From CAVSQX01 sp963730225 (GTDB taxonomy: Bacteria > Planctomycetota > Phycisphaerae > Tepidisphaerales > Tepidisphaeraceae), in contig CAVSQX010000002.1 in the NCBI GenBank assembly GCA_963730225.1, positions 682,001 to 746,000 of the forward strand: DNA of 64,000 nt. Direction: 5' to 3'. The position numbers and the translations under genes were made by a program. The notes beneath the pieces are model-generated. The model saw only the letters and a list, made by a program, of their open reading frames with translations. It was not told the DNA's origin and did not search any database. Numbering within the stretch: position 1 is the first letter of the stretch; the number at the start of each line of letters is the position of its first letter. This document shows, in pieces, positions 19,927 to 28,648 of the stretch.

Positions 19927-20985
19927 TCAGTTGACGATCAGATCGTTGTTGGGATACAGGGAGTAAAGTTGCTCTCCCCACTGCCAAGGCGACAGGGTTT
20001 CCTTGATGTTCTTGGTCTCGACGTGTCCATCGAGATATAGAAAATTCGTCTTGCGCAGATCCCAACCATTGGCATCCAGCTTTTTGGTCCCGTGATTTCG
20101 TCCCACCCAATCCAGTCTGCTCACCGGTGTAAATCCGGGCGTCGGATTCGGGGACATCTGGTTCGTTGTCACGCGGATGATCCCGCTGTTGATGGAGAGA
20201 TCCACCAGATCGACATAGTTGCCGCCGGCGTTCTGCAACCCGGTGAATCCATTGACGGGCCGATGACTCTTGCAAACCGGCTGTCCGCTGATTTCCCCCG
20301 TGCCCAGCACCACCGACGACAGATCAGACCATTCCGTCGCCAGAATGGTTATGCCGGAGTGCTGCACGCTGCCCGCGCGCACGAAATGCTCGTATCTGGG
20401 ATTGCCGTTCTGGAAATTAATGATGAATTTGTTCCTCGGGCACAGCACTTCGTTCAGCGTGTAAGCCAGCCTGGGGGCCTGGTAATCGACCCAGGTTCCG
20501 CCGGTGTCCGAAGGCACGCCAATATCAAAATTCCCCGGCGCCGGATTGGCGGGAGGAATCCCGCCGTTGGCCAGCGACGGACACTCGAATACGTCCCACC
20601 CGAACGGGCTGGCGTAGGGCCCCGGATCGCCGGGAACGATGCCCGGTGGCGGAGTCGCCGAGCTGAATTTCGCATCGCTGCGGTCCACGAAGATCAGGCT
20701 GGACCAGTGGATGTATCCGTGTACCGGATTCCTAGGTTCCTCGTCTCCGTTTAGATCCGTGTAACCGACGTAAATGTACGATGCGGGCAGCATGCCCTGG
20801 AACCTGGCAACATAGTCGGCGATCCCCTCCCCAATCGAACGCAGATTGGACGCGCATTTCACCGTGTTGGCCGCCTCCCTGGCTTTGTTCAAGGCGGGCA
20901 GAAGAATGCTGATTAATAGCGCGATAATTCCAATAACAACAAGAAGTTCCACCAGCGTGAAGCCTCTTTTTGGCGGCGCGGCCAT
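19927..20985 (-). CDS. Type II secretion-like pseudopilin (DUF1559-type, H-X9-DG domain)
   Basis: The 352-residue protein has the class III prepilin leader, KRGFTLVELLVVIGIIALL. The peptidase cleaves after Gly and the conserved Glu5 follows; a single helix leads into NKAREAANTVKCASNLRSIG. Near the C-terminus NFLYLDGHVETKN matches the planctomycete H-X9-DG processing-associated segment. Such pseudopilins are abundant in Planctomycetota and are thought to form short pseudopili in the periplasm. AAGGAG precedes the ATG by six bases. It is the first gene of a two-gene unit with the PstS-like protein, which suggests a shared export or surface role. The dedicated secretion ATPase and secretin are not in this window. 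Confidence 0.9.
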   Translation of the reverse strand: MAAPPKRGFTLVELLVVIGIIALLISILLPALNKAREAANTVKCASNLRSIGEGIADYVARFQGMLPASYIYVGYTDLNGDEEPRNPVHGYIHWSSLIFVDRSDAKFSSATPPPGIVPGDPGPYASPFGWDVFECPSLANGGIPPANPAPGNFDIGVPSDTGGTWVDYQAPRLAYTLNEVLCPRNKFIINFQNGNPRYEHFVRAGSVQHSGITILATEWSDLSSVVLGTGEISGQPVCKSHRPVNGFTGLQNAGGNYVDLVDLSINSGIIRVTTNQMSPNPTPGFTPVSRLDWVGRNHGTKKLDANGWDLRKTNFLYLDGHVETKNIKETLSPWQWGEQLYSLYPNNDLIVN

Positions 20986-21123
20986 GGATGCTCCTTACCC
21001 TTGACGGCGGCGAGATACTTGCCGTCTGTGCCCTATGGAACTATCTCAGCTGACGATTCGATGCGCATTTTGCCACGGCAATGATTGCGCAAAAGTCTGA
21101 TGAGGATTTCTAAACAAATGGCC

Positions 21124-21167
21124 CGGGGAATCCGGGCCGACGGAGTACCTTTGGCCCGGCGTGGATG
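21124..21167. repeat. Palindromic intergenic repeat, copy 2
   Basis: This resembles the element at 16090-16130: a shared GGAATCCGGGCCGACGG core, then a variable base or two and TTGGCCCG. The inner inverted repeat is CCGGGCC/GGCCCGG. The surrounding 264 bases between the pseudopilin and the lipoprotein gene hold no other feature I can support beyond the promoter of the pseudopilin. Confidence 0.5.
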
Positions 21168-21249
21168 GAGGGAAAATGGAAAAAAACAAAGAGCCGCTGG
21201 TGATGAAGCGGCTCTGGAATCGAAGTTATCGATCGATGGCGCGGCGGAT

Positions 21250-21651
21250 TTATTGCATCTCGCCGGCGGCCGTGAGGGAGGTTACGGCGATGGTGTCACC
21301 GGTGCGGGTGCCTTCGACGGTCACGCGCAGATTGTCGACTTTGTCGGTTTTGGCGAGCCAGGCCTTGGCCAGAGCGTTGCCGTTGTCGTCGAACTTGATC
21401 ATGTCTTTGCCGCTGATCACGGCGTAGCCGGATTGTGCGCAGGCGTCCTTGACGGCGCAGGATTTGGGATGGGCGGCGGCTTCCTTCTCGGGATCATCCT
21501 TGGTCAGCATGGTGGTTCCGCACGCCTGGTCAATCAGTATGCCGGTGACGGTGGTGGAACCCGCGCTGGTGCTGCTGGGGGCGTTGTGCGTGCAGGCAGA
21601 CATGAAGCCGAGCAAGCAGGTGGTGAACACGACAGCGAGAAGCGTTCGCAT
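21250..21651 (-). CDS. Small predicted lipoprotein with conserved cysteines
   Basis: A 133-residue product. The N-terminus MRTLLAVVFTTCLLGFMSAC ends in a plausible lipobox (MSAC), so it is probably lipidated and periplasmic or outer-membrane facing. The mature part begins with a Ser/Thr linker, then GILIDQACGTTML, HPKSCAVKDACAQSGYAVIS and KVDNLRVTVEGTRTGDTIAV. Three further cysteines are spaced in a pattern I have seen in uncharacterised periplasmic domains of Acidobacteria and Planctomycetota, but I cannot name the family. The ATG at 21651 was chosen because GGAG precedes it and the signal peptide begins there; the frame is open to 21786. No function is assigned. Confidence 0.75.
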   Translation of the reverse strand: MRTLLAVVFTTCLLGFMSACTHNAPSSTSAGSTTVTGILIDQACGTTMLTKDDPEKEAAAHPKSCAVKDACAQSGYAVISGKDMIKFDDNGNALAKAWLAKTDKVDNLRVTVEGTRTGDTIAVTSLTAAGEMQ

Positions 21652-21825
21652 AAGAATCTCCTTCCGCCAATGGAGGACCGATGGGTCTGATAGTGGAGAC
21701 GATCGAGCGACACACGCGCTCGTGACAGGTTGTCTGCATCGTTTCCGCCGGAGTTGAGCGTACCCCTGCAAATCCGCGGCCGTCAAGGGTGAAAATGTTG
21801 GTGCTCCGGCGGCCAGAGCGCGGTT

Positions 21826-24800
21826 TCAGCGCCGGCGGCGGGAGAGAACGACGGCGGCAAAGCCGAAAAGGATCAGGGAAGCTGGTTCGGGAACGGCGGT
21901 GGACGCAGACGATCCATCGGCGATCTGGGCGGTGGCGTGGGCGATCATCTCGGTGGAAACGACGGCCAGGCTCGGGCCCTGGGTGTTGAAGGCATTGTCG
22001 ATCAGCGTGTAATCGTCGCCGTTGACGACGCCGTCGTAGTTGAAATCGCCGTTGCGCCAGCCGGCCAGGCCGTTGTTCAGGCCGTTGTCGATGAGGGTGT
22101 AATCGCTGCCGTTGACGACGCCGTTGAGATCGGCGTCGCCGATGTAGGTGAATTTGACCAGCACGTCGGTGCTGGTGACGGTTTGGCCGTCGAAGGTGCT
22201 GGTCAGAGCGCCGCTGCCGTTGGAGTTGAGCACGACACCGAGCGAGGTGTCGCCGGCGGCAGCGGAGGAGATGATGCCGCCGCTGCCGTTCCAGGCGCCG
22301 CCGTCGTAGCCTTGGGCGAGCTGGTTGGTGATGGTGGCGAGATTGCCGTTGTGGACGATCAGGTCGTTGGCGGAAAGATCGAACTGGCCCTGCCAGGAGC
22401 CGGAGGATCCGCCCAGAGCCAGCGAGCCGGTGACGAGAACCTGGCGGTCGACGTGGGTGGCGGGAGCGGCGAGTTGAACGAGTCCGCCGGAGCCAAGCGT
22501 GATCGAAGCGAGTGTGCGGGGAGTGATTCCACCGCCCGACGGCCCGGCGGCGAGCGTGGCGGCGCCGGTGACTGCGAGGGCGGCGGAGGTGGAAAGGCCG
22601 TCGTTGGGGGAGCCGGAGGCGTTGAGGATCGCGCTGGGGGAAACGGTGACGGATGTGCTGGCGATGGAGCCGGTGAGATTCAACCTGCCGGCGGAAACCA
22701 ACAGCGGCCCGCTGGCGGTGTTGGTGTTGGAGAGTGCCCAGGTTCCAGCGCCATATTTGTTGACGGTGAGCAGGCCGCCACCGGTGCCGTTGCCCAGCAC
22801 ACCGGCCCAGATTCCGTTGCCCGCGCCCTGAAGATCGAGATCGCGGCTGCTTAGCGTACCGAGATTGTAATTGCTGTTGACGGTGAGCGTGCCAGCGTCG
22901 GATTGAACGGCGTATTGGCTGCCGCCGCTGTTGAGAGTGAAGGTGCTGTTGATGGTGTTGTTGCCGGCGACGCTCTCGATCATGTTGGCGGTGAGATTGG
23001 TGCCGGTGGTTCCGTCGATGGAGAAGTTCAGGGTGGATGGGAGAGTGATGCTGCCGCCGGAACCATTGAGTTGAAACACGCTGTAAGCGCCGTTGTTGTC
23101 GGGGAAGGAGATGGTGGTGACTCCGCTGACGGCGGCGGCGGAGGTGATCTGGAGCGTGCCGTTGAGATTGCCGCCGGTGACAGCGCCGGTGCCCAGAACC
23201 AGTGAGCCGGTGAAGGTGTTGCTGCCCGAGAGCGTGAGCGTGCCGACGCCTTCCTTGGTGAATCCGGCGGCGGAAATCGGGGCGCTGATGGTGGCGTTGA
23301 CATTGGTGGTGATGACGGAACCGGAGGCGAGCGTCAACGTGAATCCGCCGCCGGCGATGTTGTAAGAACCGCTGGAGGTGGCGTCGAAGGTGAGGTTAGT
23401 GGCGGTGATGGCAGCGCCGAGGGTGACGGTGCCGGCAGCGCCGTTGCCGGCGCCGAAGGTGGCGCTGGTGGTGGTGCCGTTGATCCAGGCGTAATTGCTG
23501 GTGTCGTCGGAGAAATTCAGGTTGGTGGTGTTCCACGTTCCGCCGCCGTCTTGAACGCCGGACGTTCCGATGTTGGCGTCCCAGATGACAGTGGCCGGCG
23601 TGACGGAGGCAAAGTATGCCGCTTCGTTCCATTGCAGCACCTGCACCGGGTCGCTGGTTTCGTTGCCGTTGACATCGCTGGGCTCGTAGAACAGATCGAG
23701 AATTCCGGTGTTTTTCCAGAGCGTGGAATCGTAGGTGGGTTCGTATTCGCCCATGTTGGCGCTGTCCAGGGCGACGGACTGCCACGGAAGCGGGCTGGCG
23801 CTGTCGAGGCTGGCGACGGTGTTGTAGTAGACGACGATGTTGTTCTGGTTCGCGCCGAGATTGGCGTCGTAATCTCCCATTCCAATATTTTCCGAGCGTG
23901 TGACGACCAGCACTCGGCCGGAGGCGTCGACGAGAACGATGGGCCGGCCCAGATCGCGGACATCGCCGCCCCCGGTGTCGATGGACGTGTCGGAAGTGCG
24001 ATCGCTGACTTGTGATTGTCGCCATTCCGAACCGTCGTAGTAGAAAAGCATGTACTGGCGATTGGGATTTCCCGAATTGGTGTTCACATTCCAGCCGGGC
24101 GTGTCATAGCTGGCAACCATCGGGTTGTCGTTGCCGTCGACGGTCATGCTGGTCTGATTGATGAAGCTGTCGTTCTCGGGAATGTTGACGACGACCTGCG
24201 CCTGCTGAGCAGCCGAGCCGGTGCCGGCGGGGGTGATGGGCAGCGTGTACTGCGTCGTGCCGCCCTGCTGATACCAGGTGACGCCGTTGTCGGGCGACTG
24301 GGCGAACATGATGTTGGAATTGGTCTGCCAGTTGGGCGTGGCCCGCCAGGTCCAGGTCATCAGCAGGTTTCCGGTGGAGGTGTAAACCATGCTGTTGAGA
24401 TAGGCGTTGACGTTGTCATCCATTCCGTCGATGACGCGGGTTTGGGAGAAGGTTTGGGTGCTGGGGTTGTAGTCGTCGAAGTATTGATCGCCGTTGCCCG
24501 AGCCGCCGCCGGCGCCGCCCTGGCGATAAGAAAAGAGCAGATCGGTGCTGCCGGGGAGATTGTAGAATTCGGGATAGGTGACTTCGGATTCGTTTGCTCC
24601 GCCGGAAACGAGGGAAGTTTTTTTGGTCAGGCCCAGGGCCGAGCTAGTCCATGATGATCCGGTGGCGCTGCCGGTGGAGATGTAGTAACCGACATCCGAC
24701 GAGCCGTTGAGCGGCGTGTTGTGCATGCCGAACGCCAGGTGCATGTCCCCTGAGCTGTCGACGCCCAGCGCGATGACGTTGTGATCGTCGGACAGCGCAT

Positions 24801-25182
24801 CGCCGGCGGAACTGGAATTGCCGGTTGGCATCGTCAGGGAAGTTTTGAGAATGCTCCAACTGGGGCTGGGATTGGCGGTGGTCGGATCGGCGCGTCGGCC
24901 CAGATAAATTGTCGAAACCGGATTTCCGCCGGTGCTTAACGGGCCGTAGTAAGCGATGTACTGAAAGCCGTCGGCAGAGATGATGTTGTTGATATCGATG
25001 GAACAGGAGTTGATGTCGTCGACGCCGTAGCCGTTGGGAGCGGTGGTGCTGCCGGTGACGGTGCCGGTGATCGAGGAAAGAGTAACCGTTCCGTTGAGGG
25101 CCTGGGCTTTGGCGATGCCCGCCGCGGCGGTCAGCGCGGCGATGGCGGTAACAAATGCACCGCGCCGTTTTCTCACATCCAT
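21826..25182 (-). CDS. BNR_4-type secreted protein with autotransporter-type repeats, dockerin cassette and PEP-CTERM
   Basis: A predicted extracellular protein of 1118 residues. After a signal peptide (MDVRKRRGAFVTAIAALTAA...), residues about 30-530 look like a BNR_4 propeller: SDDHNVIALGVDSSGDMHL, FGMHNTPL, YPEFYNLPGSTDLLFSYRQG and PDNGVTWYQQGG. Related propellers occur in polysaccharide lyases and hydrolases of plant and algal glycans. Residues about 545-800 contain autotransporter-associated beta-strand repeats (GVGTLTLSGSNTFTGS). The shared dockerin cassette follows, then VPEPASLILFGFAAVVL and RRRR. Catalytic residues cannot be assigned. The start ATG overlaps the last codons of the upstream GH51-like gene, which suggests coupling. 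A role in glycan binding or cleavage at the cell surface is an inference. Confidence 0.8.
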   Translation of the reverse strand: MDVRKRRGAFVTAIAALTAAAGIAKAQALNGTVTLSSITGTVTGSTTAPNGYGVDDINSCSIDINNIISADGFQYIAYYGPLSTGGNPVSTIYLGRRADPTTANPSPSWSILKTSLTMPTGNSSSAGDALSDDHNVIALGVDSSGDMHLAFGMHNTPLNGSSDVGYYISTGSATGSSWTSSALGLTKKTSLVSGGANESEVTYPEFYNLPGSTDLLFSYRQGGAGGGSGNGDQYFDDYNPSTQTFSQTRVIDGMDDNVNAYLNSMVYTSTGNLLMTWTWRATPNWQTNSNIMFAQSPDNGVTWYQQGGTTQYTLPITPAGTGSAAQQAQVVVNIPENDSFINQTSMTVDGNDNPMVASYDTPGWNVNTNSGNPNRQYMLFYYDGSEWRQSQVSDRTSDTSIDTGGGDVRDLGRPIVLVDASGRVLVVTRSENIGMGDYDANLGANQNNIVVYYNTVASLDSASPLPWQSVALDSANMGEYEPTYDSTLWKNTGILDLFYEPSDVNGNETSDPVQVLQWNEAAYFASVTPATVIWDANIGTSGVQDGGGTWNTTNLNFSDDTSNYAWINGTTTSATFGAGNGAAGTVTLGAAITATNLTFDATSSGSYNIAGGGFTLTLASGSVITTNVNATISAPISAAGFTKEGVGTLTLSGSNTFTGSLVLGTGAVTGGNLNGTLQITSAAAVSGVTTISFPDNNGAYSVFQLNGSGGSITLPSTLNFSIDGTTGTNLTANMIESVAGNNTINSTFTLNSGGSQYAVQSDAGTLTVNSNYNLGTLSSRDLDLQGAGNGIWAGVLGNGTGGGLLTVNKYGAGTWALSNTNTASGPLLVSAGRLNLTGSIASTSVTVSPSAILNASGSPNDGLSTSAALAVTGAATLAAGPSGGGITPRTLASITLGSGGLVQLAAPATHVDRQVLVTGSLALGGSSGSWQGQFDLSANDLIVHNGNLATITNQLAQGYDGGAWNGSGGIISSAAAGDTSLGVVLNSNGSGALTSTFDGQTVTSTDVLVKFTYIGDADLNGVVNGSDYTLIDNGLNNGLAGWRNGDFNYDGVVNGDDYTLIDNAFNTQGPSLAVVSTEMIAHATAQIADGSSASTAVPEPASLILFGFAAVVLSRRRR
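21983..22170 (-). repeat. Dockerin-like repeat cassette, copy 2
   Basis: It encodes GDADLNGVVNGSDYTLID and GDFNYDGVVNGDDYTLID in the BNR_4-type protein, with a one-residue change (ADL for ANL) in the first calcium loop. Confidence 0.9.
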
Positions 25183-28100
25183 TGCGGCAGCATACCATAG
25201 TTACAGGAATTAGTCATCGGAATGTAATCGAACAATGGGAAAAGTTGACTGGTCGCAAATGAAGAAGATGTCGAAGGTTGCGTGATTAAAGAGGATTGAG
25301 GAGGGGAAATGGAAATGTAATTTACAGTGCGAAGGGTGAGAAGATTCGGCTCTTTGATGTACCTCACAGCCGGCGTCAAAAGCGCGGAGGCGGCGGTGAG
25401 AGCGGGGCCCTGCGTGTTAAAGGCATTGTCGATGAGCGTGTAGTCGTCGCCGTTGATGGCGCCGTCGTAGTTGAAGTCGCCGTTGTGCCAGCCGGCCAGC
25501 CCGTTGTTAAAGCCATTGTCGATGAGCGTGTAATCGTCGCCGTTGACGATGCCATCGAGATTGGCGTCGCCGAAGTAGGTGTATTTGATCAACACATCGG
25601 TGCTGGCCACGGCCTGGTTGTCGAAGGCGGACATCAACGGGGCGCCGCCGCTGGAGTTGAGTTCGACGCCGAGCGTGGTGATGGAATTGGCGGCGGAGGA
25701 GGTGATGCCGATGATGCCGTCGAATCCCTGGGAAATCTCGGCGGTGACGGCGGAGAGATCGCCGTTGTGAAGGATCATGTCGTTGGCGGAGAGATCGAGC
25801 AGGCCGGAGTTGGAAAACCCACCGAGCATCAGAACGGTGCGGTCGGCCGCCTCGGGCGGCGCGGCGATGGCCAGCGTAGCGGAAGATGAAATCGTCAGAT
25901 TAGTCAGCACGAGGGGCACGATCCCAGAGCCGCTGGGCCAAGCGGGAATGGTAAAGTCACCGGCGGCAAGGGTGATCGAATCACCGATGCTATCACCGAC
26001 GAAGCTGAGCTGGGCGGAGGTGGCGTCGATGGTCAGACCGGCGGCGGGCACCGGCGAGCTGCCGGCGGAAGAATCGAGAATGATCTGATCGTCGCCGCCT
26101 TCGCCGAGAATGGTCAAAGCACCCAGCGAGGAAAACGGAGCGGTGTAAGCGGGTGCTGAGGAATTGTTGATGTAGACGCTGAGCGTCGAGCCGTCGTTGG
26201 TCAGTTGGATCACGTCGTTGCCGACGGTGCCGGCGATGGTGGTGAGTTGGACGGTGACGGTGGCGGTTCCGCTGACCGAGCCGGCGGTGGCGCGAACGGT
26301 GGCGGAGCCGACGCCGGCCGGCGGAGCGGTGTAGTTGCCAGTCGTGTCGATCGAACCGGCACTGCCGGAATCCAGAGTCCAGGCGAATGTCTCGGCCAGT
26401 GGGATGTTGAATTGATCCCATGCGGAGGCGGTGAAAGGTTGGGATTGGCCGTCGGGAACGGTCATCGTCGATGGAGCAACGGTGATGGAAGTGAGCGTTT
26501 GGACGACGGTCACATTCACGGTGCTGATGTTGGTTTCATTTTTGGAATCGGCGATGGTGACGGTGAAGCTGTAATTGCCGGCTTCGATGAAAGTGGCCAC
26601 GGTGCTGCTGGCGGCGACCGAGCCGTTGACGCTGTAGCCGACTGACGCGGGGCCGGTTGCTGACCAGGTGTAGGTGAGCGTGCTGCCGGCCTCGGAGCCC
26701 AGGGCGGTGAGGCTGGTCGTGGTCGACGTGATCGGATTAGGATTGGCGGCGGCGGCGGTGGCGACGGCGGGGCCGGGGGATAGATCGATCACCGACATCG
26801 AATACGCCGGAAATGTCATCGAGAAACTGGCGCCGTTGAGCGTGAGAGTCGGCGTGGTGGTGGCGAGCGATGCAGCGCCGCTTGGGCTGTTTTCCTGGGC
26901 GGTGTCCTGTGTTTCGCCGTACTGATACATCGTCGCCTGCATGCCGGGCTGGAAGCCAGTGAGGTTGAATTGCTCGGTGAGATTCGTGCTGGCATTTTTG
27001 TTGAGAACCAGCAGATCGAGATGTCCGTTGGCGGCTTGCAGAACGGCGTAGACGCTGAGCGTCGCATCGGCGGGACTGACGCCGACGGAAACGACGGTGT
27101 CGCCGTTGTGGATCATTTTGGAGGCGAGCTGCTCGGCGAAGTAAGTGGGGTAGGGAATTTCGGGGCCGCTGGTGGGCGGGTTGTTGTTGATGCCGAGCAA
27201 GCCGTAATCACCGCCCTGACGCCAGCCGTAGAGGCTGGAGGAGTTGTTGTATTGGCTGGAGAATCCGTTGCGAAGATCCCAAACCCAGCTTCCGTTGTAC
27301 GCGGTTTCGAGCATCGCGCCGATGGAGTCGGCCACGAACAGCCCGTTGACCAGGCTGGTGGTTTGTTTGCCGGGGTTGTAGCTGACGGAATTGAATTCGG
27401 TGCCCAGCAGTGCGACCGAGGCGACGGCCGACGAGCCGAGCTTGCTGGAGATGATGTTTTGATAATCGGCGGTGCGCTGGGCCCAATCGGTGGGCGTTGC
27501 GGTTGATCCGTTGGACTGGTTGGTTTTGGAAACCGAACTTTGCAGCAGGAAGGAATCGCTTTCGGAGCCGGGTTGCTGAATATAATTGTGGTCGGACAGG
27601 AACAGCGGCTGGGTGGACGTGAATCCCATCGTGGCCAGTGCGGATGGCGTCAGGCCCTGGCTGGCGCACTGGGCGAGTACGTTGGGGATCCAGTTGTTGT
27701 AGTTCGTGTCGTTGCTGGCGGGCGAACCGGCGTCGAAGCCGATGGAAATCGACGGATCGATGGAGGCGGCCAACTGGGCGAAGGTTTTGGCGAAGGCGAC
27801 GTACGTGGTGGGGCTGCGGAATGAACCGGTGTCGCCGCCGGAGCCGTGATTGTCGGTTTCCCAACTTCCGTACATTTCGTTGCCGACTTCCCAGAAGTGG
27901 AAACCAAACGGAGCGGTCTGCCCGAGGCGCATGAAGTTCAGGCCATCATTTTGAGCCAGCGGCGTGGCGGCACGGAGGCTGGCCCAGTAACCGGCGGTTT
28001 GCCAATTCACCTGTATCCAGGTTCGAGTCGAGGCGTTCCATTGTTCGCCCATGCCGATGGAGGTCGTGTTAGTAGTGGAGGCATTGAAGTAGGCCAGCAT

Positions 28101-28526
28101 GGCGGCCGCTTCCTGCGGGCTGCCCGAGCCGTAGTCGATGGTGAGGATGGTGTTGGCGTCGCCGCCCATCGCTTCGACGGCCAGGGCCATCGCCGGGTAG
28201 CTGGTGCCGCCGGTGGATTGGTTGAAGTGCAGGCCGTTGGTGGTGCCGTATTGAGTGACGACGCCCTGCGAATTGGTGGTGTTCCCGCCGTCGGTGCTGG
28301 CTCCGCCGCCGATGCGAAACCCCGTGAGGCCGGCCGCTTCGACCATCTGCTCGCTGGCGGTGGTGTCGACGTAGGAATCCCAGGGAACGACGTTGACGCC
28401 GAGCACGGCGGCGTTGACGGTGCGGACGGCGGCGGCGGCGTTGATGGAAACCGTCGAAAGCAGAGTGCGATTTTCAAGTTGTTCAGCGAAAAAACCGGAT
28501 TGCCGCCGCCGTTGGAAGAATTGCAT
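25173..28526 (-). CDS. LEPR-XLL glycoside hydrolase, GH51-like (alpha-L-arabinofuranosidase-like), with dockerin cassette
   Basis: A 1117-residue protein beginning with an Arg/Gln-rich leader and LENRTLLS. A (beta/alpha)8 domain of clan GH-A type spans about 30-590: FRIGGGAST, ILTIDYGSGSPQEAAAML, then WEVGNEMYG with the likely acid/base Glu near 216. LLGTEFNSVS supplies a candidate nucleophile near 376. The pattern is that of alpha-L-arabinofuranosidase-like enzymes. PKD/Ig-like domains (about 610-830) and the shared dockerin cassette follow. The ~55-residue tail after the cassette is AT-rich and lacks PEP-CTERM, and it runs 10 bases into the next gene. The start was set at the ATG preceded by GGAGAGG; an upstream ATG at 28547 and a first in-frame codon at 28580 are alternatives. 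The substrate is inferred only. Confidence 0.8.
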   Translation of the reverse strand: MQFFQRRRQSGFFAEQLENRTLLSTVSINAAAAVRTVNAAVLGVNVVPWDSYVDTTASEQMVEAAGLTGFRIGGGASTDGGNTTNSQGVVTQYGTTNGLHFNQSTGGTSYPAMALAVEAMGGDANTILTIDYGSGSPQEAAAMLAYFNASTTNTTSIGMGEQWNASTRTWIQVNWQTAGYWASLRAATPLAQNDGLNFMRLGQTAPFGFHFWEVGNEMYGSWETDNHGSGGDTGSFRSPTTYVAFAKTFAQLAASIDPSISIGFDAGSPASNDTNYNNWIPNVLAQCASQGLTPSALATMGFTSTQPLFLSDHNYIQQPGSESDSFLLQSSVSKTNQSNGSTATPTDWAQRTADYQNIISSKLGSSAVASVALLGTEFNSVSYNPGKQTTSLVNGLFVADSIGAMLETAYNGSWVWDLRNGFSSQYNNSSSLYGWRQGGDYGLLGINNNPPTSGPEIPYPTYFAEQLASKMIHNGDTVVSVGVSPADATLSVYAVLQAANGHLDLLVLNKNASTNLTEQFNLTGFQPGMQATMYQYGETQDTAQENSPSGAASLATTTPTLTLNGASFSMTFPAYSMSVIDLSPGPAVATAAAANPNPITSTTTSLTALGSEAGSTLTYTWSATGPASVGYSVNGSVAASSTVATFIEAGNYSFTVTIADSKNETNISTVNVTVVQTLTSITVAPSTMTVPDGQSQPFTASAWDQFNIPLAETFAWTLDSGSAGSIDTTGNYTAPPAGVGSATVRATAGSVSGTATVTVQLTTIAGTVGNDVIQLTNDGSTLSVYINNSSAPAYTAPFSSLGALTILGEGGDDQIILDSSAGSSPVPAAGLTIDATSAQLSFVGDSIGDSITLAAGDFTIPAWPSGSGIVPLVLTNLTISSSATLAIAAPPEAADRTVLMLGGFSNSGLLDLSANDMILHNGDLSAVTAEISQGFDGIIGITSSAANSITTLGVELNSSGGAPLMSAFDNQAVASTDVLIKYTYFGDANLDGIVNGDDYTLIDNGFNNGLAGWHNGDFNYDGAINGDDYTLIDNAFNTQGPALTAASALLTPAVRYIKEPNLLTLRTVNYISISPPQSSLITQPSTSSSFATSQLFPLFDYIPMTNSCNYGMLPQWM
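25410..25595 (-). repeat. Dockerin-like repeat cassette, copy 3
   Basis: It encodes GDANLDGIVNGDDYTLID and GDFNYDGAINGDDYTLID in the GH51-like protein. This copy is attached to an LEPR-XLL protein instead of a PEP-CTERM protein. Confidence 0.9.
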
Positions 28527-28648
28527 AAAGCCTCTCCGCATCCCCATGTGATATATATAATCTCGGCAAAGACGAAACACACGGAAAATCCGCAGGAATA
28601 CCGGTTTTGCCGGGCGGGGAACTCGACTATGATCGCAAACTCGTTGTT

